A stretch of DNA of 64,000 bases, taken from positions 99,442 through 163,441 of the forward strand of contig WTFX01000015.1 of assembly GCA_011523825.1 (NCBI GenBank), given 5' to 3'. This document shows, piece after piece, positions 46,772-56,492 of this stretch (positions are counted from its first letter, which is position 1; each line of letters begins with the position of its first letter). Both the position numbers and the translations under genes were made by a program. Source of the stretch: Microthrixaceae bacterium. GTDB lineage: Bacteria; Actinomycetota; Acidimicrobiia; Acidimicrobiales; Poriferisodalaceae. The notes below the pieces were generated by a model, which was given only the letters and a program-made list of their open reading frames with translations, searched no databases and was not told the origin of the DNA.

Positions 46772-47980
46772 CTACGCAGCGGCGCGTGCTGCGTCGAGCC
46801 AGTCGTCAACCGTGGCCCGGTTGTTGGCGATCCAGTCAGTAGCCAGATCACCCGGGGCAGCGCCTTCGCCCTGCTCCACGTTGGCCAGCGACACCTCGAT
46901 CACCGACAGCTTCACCGCTTCGAGCAGTGCCGCTGCCGCCGGGTTGGCAGCGAGGAAGTCGTTGTTGGCGGTGACCAGGATGTCAGCTGCAATCCAGCCG
47001 ATCGGGCACAGCCCGTCAGCATTGTCGGCCGCTGACGGGCACTGGTCCGGACCGATGGCTGCGTAGCCGCCGGAGCCGTCCTCGCCACGCTGCGAGTGCT
47101 CCTCGCCGCCCTCGGTGCCAGACGGGTTGGAGTCGTCGAGAATGTCGTCGACACCCATCCAGTACACGTTGTCGCCCGGACGCAGCTGCGTGATGTACGC
47201 CGAAGGTGTCCAGGTGTAGGCAACCATCGGGACGCCCTCGTTGGCGGAGTCCACCGCCTGAGCGAACATGGCGTCGTAGCCGGCGATCACCTGGTTGATG
47301 TTGTCCCAGCCTGAGAACAGGATCTGGTTGGTGATGATGTTGTCGCAGGTCCACGACTCCGGGCAGCCGAAGATATCGGCGATGCCGTTCCCCGGAACCG
47401 GGTCGGTCTCGTCAAAGGCAGCCAACGCGTCGGCGTTGCTGTTCAGCGCATCCATGGTGTAGACGCCGTACTCGTCTGCGAACGACTTGGTCACCAGGAA
47501 GCCCTGCAGGCCGCCGGCGATCATTTCCTCGCCGACCACCGTCAGGTGGTCTCCGACGAGCGAGCCGTCAGGCAACTCGCCTGCCAGCCACGCCAGGTGC
47601 CCCGGATACCAGCTGTTGGCCCAGAAGTCCATTTGGCCCTCGGCCATGGCGATATAGGCATTGTTCGGCCCGAGCTCGAGTTCAGCCGGGTCGCTCACTT
47701 CGTATCCGAGCTCCTCCAGGAGCTGGCGATAGAGCTGAGCTTGGAAGTAGCCGGTGCTCCAATTGGCCTGACCCATCGTGACGGCGACACCCTCACCGGG
47801 CGTCATCGACATCTCCTCTTCCATCGGCTCTTCTTCGACCATGGCTTCGGTCGTAGCGGCGGGAGCCTCTGTTTCGGCGGTCTCGGTGGCGTCACCGTCG
47901 CCATCGTCGCCGCACGCAGCAGCGAACAGTGCGAATGCTGCTAGTAGCAACAGCAGCTTGGTCCATCGTTTCGATTTCAT
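46772..47980 (-). CDS. proX: Glycine-betaine-type ABC transporter substrate-binding lipoprotein
   Basis: A 402-residue OpuAC/ProX-family lipoprotein. A signal peptide with lipobox ending at Cys23 (LFAAAC) is followed by an acidic Glu/Thr-rich linker (about 25-62) and a type II binding domain. NWSTGYFQAQL, FWANSWYPGHLAWL (aromatic-rich ligand pocket) and YTWTPSAYI fit quaternary-amine binding through Trp/Tyr. The SD GGGAGGA lies eight bases before ATG. It is separated from proW by 191 bp with a terminator-like hairpin, so it may have its own promoter or be read through from proVW. Confidence 0.88.
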   Translation of the reverse strand: MKSKRWTKLLLLLAAFALFAAACGDDGDGDATETAETEAPAATTEAMVEEEPMEEEMSMTPGEGVAVTMGQANWSTGYFQAQLYRQLLEELGYEVSDPAELELGPNNAYIAMAEGQMDFWANSWYPGHLAWLAGELPDGSLVGDHLTVVGEEMIAGGLQGFLVTKSFADEYGVYTMDALNSNADALAAFDETDPVPGNGIADIFGCPESWTCDNIITNQILFSGWDNINQVIAGYDAMFAQAVDSANEGVPMVAYTWTPSAYITQLRPGDNVYWMGVDDILDDSNPSGTEGGEEHSQRGEDGSGGYAAIGPDQCPSAADNADGLCPIGWIAADILVTANNDFLAANPAAAALLEAVKLSVIEVSLANVEQGEGAAPGDLATDWIANNRATVDDWLDAARAAA

Positions 47981-48014
47981 TGCGGAGATCCTCCCTGATC
48001 TGCGACAGATTGCG

Positions 48015-48060
48015 TCACGCGGCGCACTGTGTTGCGACCACGCATATGCGGCGCCGTTCG
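48015..48060. repeat. Intergenic block related to the 44127 repeat, with CGCATATGCG palindrome
   Basis: CACGCGGCGCACTGTGTTGCG resembles TTACGCGGCACTGTGTTCGC of the tandem repeat near 44158. A perfect 10-bp palindrome CGCATATGCG occupies 48041-48050. Lies upstream of proX, so it could also be regulatory. Confidence 0.35.
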
Positions 48061-48142
48061 CCCGGCTCGACGAGGGCTCCTTGCGCAGCAGCGTAGTCGG
48101 GTCATGTGCGCGCCTAACACCCTAGACCGCGCATACATGTTC

Positions 48143-48161
48143 GGAGCGCGTTGAGCGCTCC
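48143..48161 (-). terminator. Hairpin downstream of proW
   Basis: GGAGCGC-GTTGA-GCGCTCC, a perfect 7-bp stem with a 5-nt loop, ten bases past the permease stop on the minus strand. It probably attenuates transcription between proVW and proX. Confidence 0.5.
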
Positions 48162-48171
48162 TGCGGGCCGG

Positions 48172-50823
48172 CTAGCCCGTGTTGACGGGAATATCGCCGT
48201 AGATCTTGTTGCGCTCGAACTCTGACAGCGTGCCGCGGGCTGTGGCGAACACCGTCACCCCGGCAGTGAGCACGAACATCGCGCCGACGCCAGAGACAAA
48301 GTTGGTGTCCGCGACACGCACAATCGTGATGATCCACGCGAGAGGCACTACCGCGACGCCGAGACCGAGTCCGGCGACCACGGTGCTCCACCGGTAGCGG
48401 AGTGTTTCGTCTATGCCGAGCAGGCCGATAGCCGGGATGCTCAGCACAAGGGCCGCAATACCCGCGATCAGAGTCCAGATTCCCAAGCCAGCGCCTTCGG
48501 ACTCGAAGCCGTCGTGAATGATGTCACCCTGTCGTTGGGCCTGTTCGATCTTCGCCGCGATATCGGCAGCCCTCACGCCCTCGAGTGCGAGCTGCCTGCG
48601 TTCCTCGCTTCGCAGCTCTTGTGCGAGGTCCAGGTCGCCGGCGGCCTCGGCTTCGTCCGAAGCGATCGCTGCGACCCGCGCTGCCTCCGCCGCGGCGGCG
48701 CCCTCGGCAGCTATTTGATCAAGCTCGGCTCGCAGTTCGTCGTCAATGACCGACTCGGCGCGGGTGTCGAAACTCCATCCTGCGTAGCCGCCCATCACCA
48801 GCAGCAGGACGGCAAATGCCCCACCCAGCAGGCGACCCCAGCCCACGTTTGCCGACAGTGGCCTACGAGCAGTCATTGGCGCCGACCACACCCACACGCA
48901 CGCACCGACCGCAGCGATGAGCGATCCGATGACCGCGACATACACGCCTGCGCCTGTGCTGTAGATGCCCAGTTCCGCGACGTTGTCGGGTGGTCGGGCG
49001 AACAGGTACGCGACAGCGGGAATCAGAGACGCCAGCGAGAAGACGACGGCACCGTGAGCTGACAGCCAGCGCGAGCCCTGGCCGGGCCGCAGCAGCGTGT
49101 TGAGGGCGGCGAAGAGCGCTGCTGCGCTGAGGATGGCGAGAAAGATGCCGAACCACGAACCGCCGGATGCTGAAACGCCGTTGAAGCTGTTCGAAACGAA
49201 TGTCGTGGCGCCGCTGTCGCAGATCAACTCCGTTCCATCGGCCGCCAGCGGGTCGAGGGATCGTGCCTCCACCCAGTTGCCAGCGCACTGCTCTGTGCGG
49301 AGGTCAACATCGGTGGTGCGCGCGTAGGCCGATACCAAGCCCGCATCGGAGTTCCACGGCAGCAGCAGCGCGACGAGGGCAACGGCAGCGCCGACTGCGG
49401 TCACGATGACAGCGCCTCGCTCGCGACTGCCCGCCGGCACGAATACCTCATCTGGTGTGTCGGGTTCGGCATCCTGGGCGGATCCCGACGCTTCGGCCTC
49501 CTCGCGCTCCACGAGCAGCTTCTCCGGTGTGCGGCGGTTCCGCCACGCTTGCGCAATCCGGGTAATGAGGTTGCCCGAATCCCCGGCCTCGGGCTGGCTC
49601 AGGCGGTCGAGCACGACTGCCACCAGGAAGAACGCCAGACCGCCGGAACCGGCTTGCGCGATGTCCAGATTGGAAATGGCCTGGAAGAGCAGCCGGCCGA
49701 GGCCGCCAGCTCCCATGATCGCAGCGATGCCCAGCATCGAGATGGCCAGCAGCAGTGTCTGGTTGAGACCGGTCATGATCGCCGGCCGAGCCAAGGGCAG
49801 CTGCACGTCGGTCAACACACGCCACTCCGGCGCGCCGTAAGCACGCGACGCTTCCACAACATCTTCTGGTACCTGCCGGATGCCGAGATTCGTCAGACGG
49901 ATCAGGGGCGGCAGCGCGAACGTCATGGTCACCATCGTCGCCGAGACGACGCCGACCCCGAAGAAGAAGATGAACGGCAGCATGTACACGAACGAGTGGA
50001 CGACCTGCATGGCGTCAAGCACCGGCCGCACCACTTTCCACGCACCGTCGACGCGGCCGCACAAGACACCGATCGGTATGCCGATCGAGACGCAGAGGAT
50101 GACGGCCACGCCGATGAAGCCGATCGTCAGCGCCGTCTCACGCCAGTAGGCCTCACCCAGCAATCCGCAGATGAGCAGCCCGACAAATGCCAAGAACCCC
50201 ACCTGGAAGTTGCGGAAGAGCCAGCCGAGCAGGAAGACGGCGATGCACACCGTCAGCCACGACATCTGCAGCAGCCATTCGTCGACGATGACTCTCAGCA
50301 GGCTTCGAAACGGCCATTCGATGATCTCCAAGGTGGCCTTCATGTTGTTGTCCACCCAGAAGACCACCTGCTCGACCCAGTCGCCCACCGGTATCTGCCA
50401 GTTGTCGAGCACGGTGTTCTGCCGGACTTGGGCGACGACACCCGATGAGCACTCGACGAGATCGCCCTCTGCGTCGACGATGGCATCCCGGCATTCGACG
50501 ACACCGTCTGGTGTGGAGAAGAGGCGACTGCCCGATGCCACCTCCTCCTCGGGTCTGACGCGGTACCACCACATGACGACGAGGCCGACGAGGCCGCCGG
50601 CCGCCAGTCCGTAGCGGCGGCCGATAGCGCCCCCGAACAGCAGGAGCGCCGGCACGATGAAGATCGCCAGCAGGAGCGCCCACTCGATGCCGGTGGTCAC
50701 CCAGTCGACAACGCGGTCGCCGGCTTCGGGCGCCGTAATCGTGTCCACGAATTCGTCGAAGAAATGGCCGGAATCGTCTGCTGCTTCGCCGTCGGCCTGG
50801 GCGAGGAGCACGGCGGCGCTCAC
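48172..50823 (-). CDS. proW: Glycine-betaine-type ABC permease with a large C-terminal membrane extension
   Basis: An 883-residue permease, more than twice the usual ProW length. N-terminal part (1-160): two membrane segments and an extracytoplasmic stretch with a Cys pair. The BPD permease core is at about 190-410, with the ABC-coupling EAA loop EASRAYGAPEW. Residues from about 430 form an extra module: a cytoplasmic linker, TM helices, an extracytoplasmic Cys-pair loop (LRTEQCAGN and LICDSG), three TMs, an Ala/Glu-rich coiled coil (about 705-780) and three more TMs. No domain is recognised in the extension. It overlaps proV by four bases. Confidence 0.88.
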   Translation of the reverse strand: MSAAVLLAQADGEAADDSGHFFDEFVDTITAPEAGDRVVDWVTTGIEWALLLAIFIVPALLLFGGAIGRRYGLAAGGLVGLVVMWWYRVRPEEEVASGSRLFSTPDGVVECRDAIVDAEGDLVECSSGVVAQVRQNTVLDNWQIPVGDWVEQVVFWVDNNMKATLEIIEWPFRSLLRVIVDEWLLQMSWLTVCIAVFLLGWLFRNFQVGFLAFVGLLICGLLGEAYWRETALTIGFIGVAVILCVSIGIPIGVLCGRVDGAWKVVRPVLDAMQVVHSFVYMLPFIFFFGVGVVSATMVTMTFALPPLIRLTNLGIRQVPEDVVEASRAYGAPEWRVLTDVQLPLARPAIMTGLNQTLLLAISMLGIAAIMGAGGLGRLLFQAISNLDIAQAGSGGLAFFLVAVVLDRLSQPEAGDSGNLITRIAQAWRNRRTPEKLLVEREEAEASGSAQDAEPDTPDEVFVPAGSRERGAVIVTAVGAAVALVALLLPWNSDAGLVSAYARTTDVDLRTEQCAGNWVEARSLDPLAADGTELICDSGATTFVSNSFNGVSASGGSWFGIFLAILSAAALFAALNTLLRPGQGSRWLSAHGAVVFSLASLIPAVAYLFARPPDNVAELGIYSTGAGVYVAVIGSLIAAVGACVWVWSAPMTARRPLSANVGWGRLLGGAFAVLLLVMGGYAGWSFDTRAESVIDDELRAELDQIAAEGAAAAEAARVAAIASDEAEAAGDLDLAQELRSEERRQLALEGVRAADIAAKIEQAQRQGDIIHDGFESEGAGLGIWTLIAGIAALVLSIPAIGLLGIDETLRYRWSTVVAGLGLGVAVVPLAWIITIVRVADTNFVSGVGAMFVLTAGVTVFATARGTLSEFERNKIYGDIPVNTG

Positions 50824-52076
50824 ATGAACACCTCCCGCTCGAAGCCTTCTATGAGCCCTTCGACGCGGCCCATCTCCTCCATGATCAAACGAGGATCGAC
50901 GTTGCCGATGAGCTTGCCGTCATCGTCGACGACTGCGATGGACAGCCCGCGCCCCGCTGCCGCATACAGCTCGTTGAGCGTGGCGTCAGGTCCGCACTTG
51001 TCGAAGTCGGTTCTGAGCGCCTTCCCGAGGTCATTGCTGCCCATGCTTCGAGCTCGCAAGCCATCGGCAGCGGTCAGCAGCGAAACCGGTCTGCCTGACG
51101 AATCGCAGCAGAATCGGCCAGCAATGTCCTGGCAGAGAGTGAGTGCATCGCTGAGCGACATGTCGGCAGGAATCGGCCGGGGCTCGCTCATGACCTCGTG
51201 CGCCTTGATCACCCGTCCCTGATCGACGTCTTGGACGAATTCGGCCACGTAGCCGGTAGCCGGTTCGGTCAGTATTTCCTCAGGCGTGCCGATCTGAACG
51301 ACGGCACCGTCCTTCATGATGCAGACCCGGTCGCCGATGCGCAGCGCCTCGTTGAGGTCGTGTGTGATGAACAGGATCGTCTTGTGGACTTCGGCTTGGA
51401 TCTCCATCATCTCGTCTTGCATCTGACGCCGGATGAGCGGATCGAGAGCGCTGAATGCCTCGTCCATCAGCAGGATGTCCGGATCCGAGGCCAGTGCTCG
51501 CGCCAAGCCGACTCGCTGCTGCATGCCGCCGGAGAGTTGGGCAGGCCGGTGTTCGGCGAACGAGGCGAGGCCCACCAGCGACAGCGCCCGCATCGCGGCT
51601 TCGTTTCGCTCGGAGCGGTCGACCTTTTGCACCTTGAGCCCGTAGCCGACGTTGTCGAGCACCTTGCGGTGCGGGAAGAGGGCGAAGTGCTGGAAGACCA
51701 TGCCCATCTTCTCGCGGCGGAATTCCTGCAAGTCGGTGCCGTCGAGCTTCTGCACGTCGACGCCGTCCACCAGCACTTCGCCGTGCGTGACATCGTGCAG
51801 CTTGTTGACCATCCGGATGGCAGTCGACTTGCCGGAACCGGACAGGCCCATCACCACGAAGATCTCGCCCCGGTTTACGGAGAAGTTGACATCGGTGAGC
51901 CCGACGACGTGGCCCGAGAGCCGTTGTACGTCGTTCTTGGGCACGCCGGAGCGAGCCAATTCAAATGCCCGGCCACGCGGCTGCGGCCCGAAGATCTTGT
52001 AGACCTCGCTGAGTCGGATGATCTCGTCGCCCTCGGCAGCGCCGTTGGCCGGGCCGTCGGCTGCGTCGTCGCTCAT
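50820..52076 (-). CDS. proV: Glycine-betaine-type ABC transporter ATPase
   Basis: A 418-residue ATPase. Walker [10 protein letters not shown], the Q-loop in [10 protein letters not shown], signature [15 protein letters not shown] and Walker [13 protein letters not shown] are complete. The region after about residue 280 is a pair of CBS-like repeats, as in ProV/OpuAA, which sense ionic strength. The N-terminal IYKIFG region with a leading helix is also ProV-like. ATG at 52076 drops a non-conserved extension. First gene of the proVWX run, divergent from the molybdoenzyme operon across 144 bp. Confidence 0.92.
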   Translation of the reverse strand: MSDDAADGPANGAAEGDEIIRLSEVYKIFGPQPRGRAFELARSGVPKNDVQRLSGHVVGLTDVNFSVNRGEIFVVMGLSGSGKSTAIRMVNKLHDVTHGEVLVDGVDVQKLDGTDLQEFRREKMGMVFQHFALFPHRKVLDNVGYGLKVQKVDRSERNEAAMRALSLVGLASFAEHRPAQLSGGMQQRVGLARALASDPDILLMDEAFSALDPLIRRQMQDEMMEIQAEVHKTILFITHDLNEALRIGDRVCIMKDGAVVQIGTPEEILTEPATGYVAEFVQDVDQGRVIKAHEVMSEPRPIPADMSLSDALTLCQDIAGRFCCDSSGRPVSLLTAADGLRARSMGSNDLGKALRTDFDKCGPDATLNELYAAAGRGLSIAVVDDDGKLIGNVDPRLIMEEMGRVEGLIEGFEREVFM

Positions 52077-52220
52077 GTGTCCCCCTGACCAATCCCGTGC
52101 CACGTTAGGCGCGCCGCGAGCGGTGGTCGGTAATCCGCGCGCATCTGGAAGGGACGAGCGAAGACTGCTTGCTGTCGCGAAAGAACAGGAAACAGCCAGA
52201 GGTGTGCGATCCTGTTGGCC

Positions 52221-53537
52221 GTGACGCGCTTGGGGTTCCTGTTGGACAGCGGCGCGTGCATCGGTTGCCACGCGTGCACGGTGGCCTGCAAGAGCGAGCA
52301 CGACGTGCCGCTCGGTGTCAACCGGACGTGGGTCAACTACGTCGAGACGGGGGAGTTTCCGCAGACGCAGCGGCACTTCGCGGTGATGCGCTGCAACCAC
52401 TGCGACGATGCGCCCTGCATCTCGATCTGTCCGACCGGTGCGCTCTTCCGGGCGTCCAACGGCGTGGTGGACTTCGACGACTCCCGCTGCATCGGCTGCA
52501 AGGGCTGCATGAACGCGTGCCCGTACGACGCGCTGTACATATCGCCGACAACCGGCACTGCGCACAAGTGCAATTTCTGCCAGCACCGGCTCGAAGTCGG
52601 TCTCGAGCCCTCGTGCGTATCGGTCTGCCCGACTCGGGCCATCACCGTGGTCGATCACGACAATCCGGCGGATCCGGTGGCCGACCGCATCCGCTCCGAG
52701 GATCTGCCGGTGCGGGCGCCCGAGCGCCGCACCCTGCCGAAGGTGCACTACGCGGGCACCGTGCCTGAGGCGCTGGATCCGCTGGCCCGCCCGGTTGCTG
52801 ACGATGGGTTGATCTGGGCCGACTGGACCGGCAGCGCCTCTTGGCCGACCGCGCCGGCTGTTTCGCAGGCAGCGTCAACCGCACGCACGGCCTACACGGT
52901 GTCCCATGACGAGCCGTGGGGCGCCAAGGTGGCCGGCTACATGGTGACGAAAGGGGTGGCAGCCGGGGTGATGCTGTGGGCTGCTGCCGCAGCGCTGGCG
53001 GGCTGGGACGACCGTGCCGCCGTTGCCACAGGCCCTGCCGTGATCGCCTTGGTGGCGCTGGCAGTGACGGGCGTGCTGCTGATTGCCGACCTGAAGCGGC
53101 CGGAGCGCTTCTGGTACCTGTTCGCCAAGGGTCGGCTTCGCAGCTGGATCACCGCAGGTGCATGGGTGATCATGATCGACGCTGCGCTGGTGACGCTGTG
53201 GGGCATAGCGGGCCTGTGGGGCGGCGCAGCCTGGTTTGTCGCGCTGATCGGCCCGACGGCGGTGTTCTCATTGCTGACCGCTGCGTACACAGCGCTGCTG
53301 CTGCGCCAGTGCCGCGGCCGGGTGCTGTGGGCCGACCGGCCAGCGCTGGCGCTCATCGGCAGGCTGGTGGGCGAGGCGCTGCTGGCCGGAGGCGTGACGT
53401 GGGCGGCCTTCCTCGCGCTGCGGGTCAACCCGGTTGCGTTCATGTGGGCCCCAGTAGTGGCCGCAGTGATCCTGGCGGGGCTGTGGCGGCACGACCGGGA
53501 GTTCCTGCGTGCAGCGCAGGCGGTTCCCCTCTCATGA
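52221..53537 (+). CDS. Fused FeS (DmsB-like) and NrfD/DmsC-type membrane anchor subunit
   Basis: A 438-residue fusion. Residues 1-160 hold four [4Fe-4S] cluster motifs: CIGCHACTVAC (Cys13-23), CNHCDDAPCISIC, CIGCKGCMNAC, and CNFC paired with SCVSVC. A linker rich in Pro/Ala leads to about eight TM helices (about 225-435) of the NrfD/DmsC type, which exchange electrons with quinone. In most systems these are two genes. GTG at 52221 is chosen; a TTG six bases upstream is possible. The stop overlaps the catalytic subunit (ATGA). Confidence 0.85.
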   Translation: MTRLGFLLDSGACIGCHACTVACKSEHDVPLGVNRTWVNYVETGEFPQTQRHFAVMRCNHCDDAPCISICPTGALFRASNGVVDFDDSRCIGCKGCMNACPYDALYISPTTGTAHKCNFCQHRLEVGLEPSCVSVCPTRAITVVDHDNPADPVADRIRSEDLPVRAPERRTLPKVHYAGTVPEALDPLARPVADDGLIWADWTGSASWPTAPAVSQAASTARTAYTVSHDEPWGAKVAGYMVTKGVAAGVMLWAAAAALAGWDDRAAVATGPAVIALVALAVTGVLLIADLKRPERFWYLFAKGRLRSWITAGAWVIMIDAALVTLWGIAGLWGGAAWFVALIGPTAVFSLLTAAYTALLLRQCRGRVLWADRPALALIGRLVGEALLAGGVTWAAFLALRVNPVAFMWAPVVAAVILAGLWRHDREFLRAAQAVPLS

Positions 53538-56446
53538 ACGAGCACCGCATGAGCGAGCAAGGCTCCCCGCCAAGCCCAGCAGCCAGTCCAGCGATACGTC
53601 TCGGCTCGGCGGCTCCGCACGACCAATGGCATGACTGGTCTGAGCTTGACGCCGCGGCGTGGCCCGAGCGTGTCGAGCGCAACTACACGCTGGTGCCGAC
53701 CACCTGCTTCAACTGCGAGGCGGCGTGCGGCCTCGTCGCCTATATCGACCGCGACACCGATGAGGTCGTTCGCTTCGAAGGCAATCCCGAGCACCCCGCA
53801 TCCCGGGGTCGCAACTGCGCCAAGGGTCCGGCCACGATCAACCAGGTTCACGACACCGAGCGCATCCTGTACCCGCTGCGTCGGACGGGCGAGCGCGGCA
53901 GCGGCGGATGGGAACGCGTCAGCTGGGACGAAGCGCTGACCGAGATCGCCGACCGCATCAGGACCGCCATTGTCGAGGGCCGCCGCGACGAGATCATGTA
54001 CCACGTCGGCCGGCCGGGCGAAGACGGCTACACCGAACGTGTGCTCACGGCGTGGGGCGTCGACGGGCACAACAGCCACACCAACGTCTGCTCCTCCAGC
54101 GCCCGCGTCGGCTACGCGACGTGGATGGGCCACGACCGGCCCTCGTCAGACTTCGCCAATGCCGAGGTCATCTTCCTGATCTCGAGCCACCTCGAGGCTG
54201 GGCACTACTTCAACCCGCACGCCCAGCGCATCATCGAGGCCCAGCAGCGGGGGGCAACGGTGATCTGCGTCGATCCGCGGCTGTCGAACACGGGGGCCAA
54301 GGCCGACCACTGGCTGCCGGCGTGGCCCGGCACTGAACCGGTCCTGCTGCTGAGCCTCGCCCATCTGTTGCTCGAGGCAGGCACCTGGGACCGAGCCTTC
54401 GTGCACCGCTGGACGAACTGGCAGACCTACCTGGCCGAGACGCGGCCCGATCTGCCGCCGACGTTCGAGTCGGTGGAGGTGGCGTTGCGCGACGCCTACG
54501 CGGAGTACACGCCTGAGCGGGCCGCAGAGATGTGCGGGGTGGATGCGGATGATCTGCGTGAGATCGCGCACGCGATCGGCGGGGCGCTGGGGCGCTTCGC
54601 TTCCCACAACTGGCGCGCGGCCGGTGCGGGCAATCTCGGCGGCTGGCAGACCGCGCGGTGCCTGTTCCTGCTCAACGTGCTCACCGGGTCGGTCGGCACG
54701 GTGGGAGGCACCACGGGGGCGGGCTGGCACAAGATGAAGCCGGCGCCGCCGCTGCGGCCGCCGCCAGTGGAGCACTGGAACGAGCTGTCGTGGCCGCGTG
54801 AGTACCCGCTCAGCCACCACGAGATGTCGATCCTGCTGCCGCATTTCCTGCGCGAGGGGAGGGGCAAGCTCGACACATACTTCACCCGCGTCTACAACCC
54901 GGTGTGGACGAACCCCGACGGCTTCAGCTGGCTGGAGGCGCTGAGCGATCCCGAGCGGGTGGGCTGTCACGTTGCGCTCACGCCGACGTGGTCGGAGACA
55001 GCGTGGTTTGCCGACTTCGTGCTGCCGATGGGCGTCGGCTCGGAACGTCATGACCTGGCGTCGTTCGAGACACACGCAGGCCAATGGCTGGGCTTCCGCC
55101 AACCGGTGATGCGCAGGTATGCCGAATTGCGGGGCGCCGAGCTCAGCCCCGAGAGCAGGACCCACGAATTCAATCCCGGCGAGGTCTGGGAAGAGAACGA
55201 GTTCTGGATCGACCTGTCGTGGCGGATCGACCCCGATGGCTCGCTCGGCATTCGCCAGTGGTTCGAGAGCCCATCCCGACCCGGTGAGCCAATCAGCATC
55301 GACGAGTACTACGAGGCGATATTCGCCGACGAAGTGCCCGGCCTCGCCGAGGACGCCGCAGCCGCGGGGCAGACGCCGCTCGAGTTCATGCGTGACCGAG
55401 GCGCATACGCCGTGCGCGGCGATCCCTACGGCCACCACGAGCGGGTCGTTCAGCCCGCGCAGCTGGCCGGCACCGTCCTGGGCGACGACGCCGTGTACCG
55501 GCCGCTGCGCGACACCGTCCGCGGCGCCGCCGCGTCGCTGCCGCCGCTCGGTGACGGCTCTGTGGCGGTACAGGTGGCAGGAGCGGCCCGTCACGGATTC
55601 CCGACGCCCTCGCGCAAACTGGAGCTGTACTCGACAACGCTGGCCGAGTGGGGCTGGCCCGAGCATGCGACACCCGGCTGGATTCCCAGCCACGTTCACT
55701 GGCAGGGGCTGGATCTGGCCGGCAACGAGCGCATCCTGGTGCCGACGTTCCGCATCCCGACGCTCATCCACACCAGGTCGGCGAATGCCAAGTGGCTGGC
55801 GGAGATCAGCCACCGCCATCCCCTGTGGATCCACCCACGAGACGCCGAAGCGCTCGGTATCGAGGTAGGCGGCCTCGTGCGGATCAGCACCCGCATCGGC
55901 CACTTCGTCATCTCGGCCTGGCGCACCGAAGGCATCCGCCCCGGCGTGGTGGCGGCCTCGCACCACATGGGTCGCTGGCGCCTCGACCCCGCGCCAGAGG
56001 CGGAGCCCCGGGCTCTAGGGGCCCGTGAGCGGGACGCGCAGGGCGAGCGACCAAGGTCTTGGGCCGGAGGTCCAGCAGAGATCCAGCGGGAGGGCACGGT
56101 CTGGCAGCTCCGGCGCACTGGGTCGATGGCGCCGTTCGCCTCCGACGACCCCGACTCTGAGCGGGTCTGGTGGAATGACACCGGCGTCCACCAGAACCTC
56201 ACGTTCTCGGTGCAGCCTGATCCGATCTCCGGCATGCAGTGCTGGCACCAGCGGGTGCGCGTGGGACCGGCCGAGCCTGACGACCGTTACGGCGATGTCG
56301 TGGTCGACACCGAGCGCGCCCGGGCTGCTTATGAGGACTGGCTGGCGATGACGCGACCGGCTCCCGGTCCCGGGGGGCTGCGCCGTCCGACCTGGCTGGC
56401 GCGCCCGCTGAAGCCTCACGCCGAGGCCTACCGCCTCGACTCCTGA
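53534..56446 (+). CDS. Molybdopterin (bis-MGD) oxidoreductase catalytic subunit, no Tat signal
   Basis: A 970-residue DMSO-reductase-family subunit. The N-terminal [4Fe-4S] site is CFNCEAAC with a distant GRNC (Cys58, 61, 65, 95). NVCSSSARVGY at about residue 186 offers a Cys as Mo ligand, as in Nap/Phs-type enzymes. The molydopterin-dinucleotide-binding domain runs to the C-terminus. There is no twin-arginine signal, so the enzyme probably faces the cytoplasm, like sulfite dehydrogenase SoeABC, whose A subunit is of similar length. Sulfite, thiosulfate, polysulfide or nitrate could be substrates. Repeat copy C is inserted in frame near residues 820-848. Confidence 0.85.
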   Translation: MNEHRMSEQGSPPSPAASPAIRLGSAAPHDQWHDWSELDAAAWPERVERNYTLVPTTCFNCEAACGLVAYIDRDTDEVVRFEGNPEHPASRGRNCAKGPATINQVHDTERILYPLRRTGERGSGGWERVSWDEALTEIADRIRTAIVEGRRDEIMYHVGRPGEDGYTERVLTAWGVDGHNSHTNVCSSSARVGYATWMGHDRPSSDFANAEVIFLISSHLEAGHYFNPHAQRIIEAQQRGATVICVDPRLSNTGAKADHWLPAWPGTEPVLLLSLAHLLLEAGTWDRAFVHRWTNWQTYLAETRPDLPPTFESVEVALRDAYAEYTPERAAEMCGVDADDLREIAHAIGGALGRFASHNWRAAGAGNLGGWQTARCLFLLNVLTGSVGTVGGTTGAGWHKMKPAPPLRPPPVEHWNELSWPREYPLSHHEMSILLPHFLREGRGKLDTYFTRVYNPVWTNPDGFSWLEALSDPERVGCHVALTPTWSETAWFADFVLPMGVGSERHDLASFETHAGQWLGFRQPVMRRYAELRGAELSPESRTHEFNPGEVWEENEFWIDLSWRIDPDGSLGIRQWFESPSRPGEPISIDEYYEAIFADEVPGLAEDAAAAGQTPLEFMRDRGAYAVRGDPYGHHERVVQPAQLAGTVLGDDAVYRPLRDTVRGAAASLPPLGDGSVAVQVAGAARHGFPTPSRKLELYSTTLAEWGWPEHATPGWIPSHVHWQGLDLAGNERILVPTFRIPTLIHTRSANAKWLAEISHRHPLWIHPRDAEALGIEVGGLVRISTRIGHFVISAWRTEGIRPGVVAASHHMGRWRLDPAPEAEPRALGARERDAQGERPRSWAGGPAEIQREGTVWQLRRTGSMAPFASDDPDSERVWWNDTGVHQNLTFSVQPDPISGMQCWHQRVRVGPAEPDDRYGDVVVDTERARAAYEDWLAMTRPAPGPGGLRRPTWLARPLKPHAEAYRLDS
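56001..56072 (+). repeat. Interspersed repeat family, copy C (inside coding sequence)
   Basis: Within the molybdoenzyme gene, GGAGCCCCGGGCTC, GGCCCGTGAGCG, GCAGGGCGA and TTGGGCC occur in the same order and orientation as in copy A. Read in the gene frame it gives EAEPRALGARERDAQGER, sharing the EAEP-x-A and RER pattern of copies A and B. It interrupts the C-terminal domain between DP and IQREG. Confidence 0.55.
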
Positions 56447-56454
56447 GCCGAGCG

Positions 56455-56475
56455 GTGCGGCTGCTGCGACCGCAC
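56455..56475. terminator. Hairpin between convergent genes
   Basis: GTGCGG / CCGCAC, a 6-bp stem with a 9-nt loop, between the molybdoenzyme and the Rv2466c-like gene. Confidence 0.35.
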
Positions 56476-56492
56476 GCCATTCGCTGATCGCG

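Noticed and set aside
32813..53534. A linked sulfonate-to-sulfite route (TauD-type enzyme feeding the molybdoenzyme)
   Set aside because: Tempting, but the TauD substrate is unknown, the genes are 20 kb apart and no sulfonate transporter is present.
53534..53680. Tat signal peptide on the molybdoenzyme catalytic subunit
   Set aside because: No twin-arginine motif or hydrophobic h-region before the first Cys cluster.
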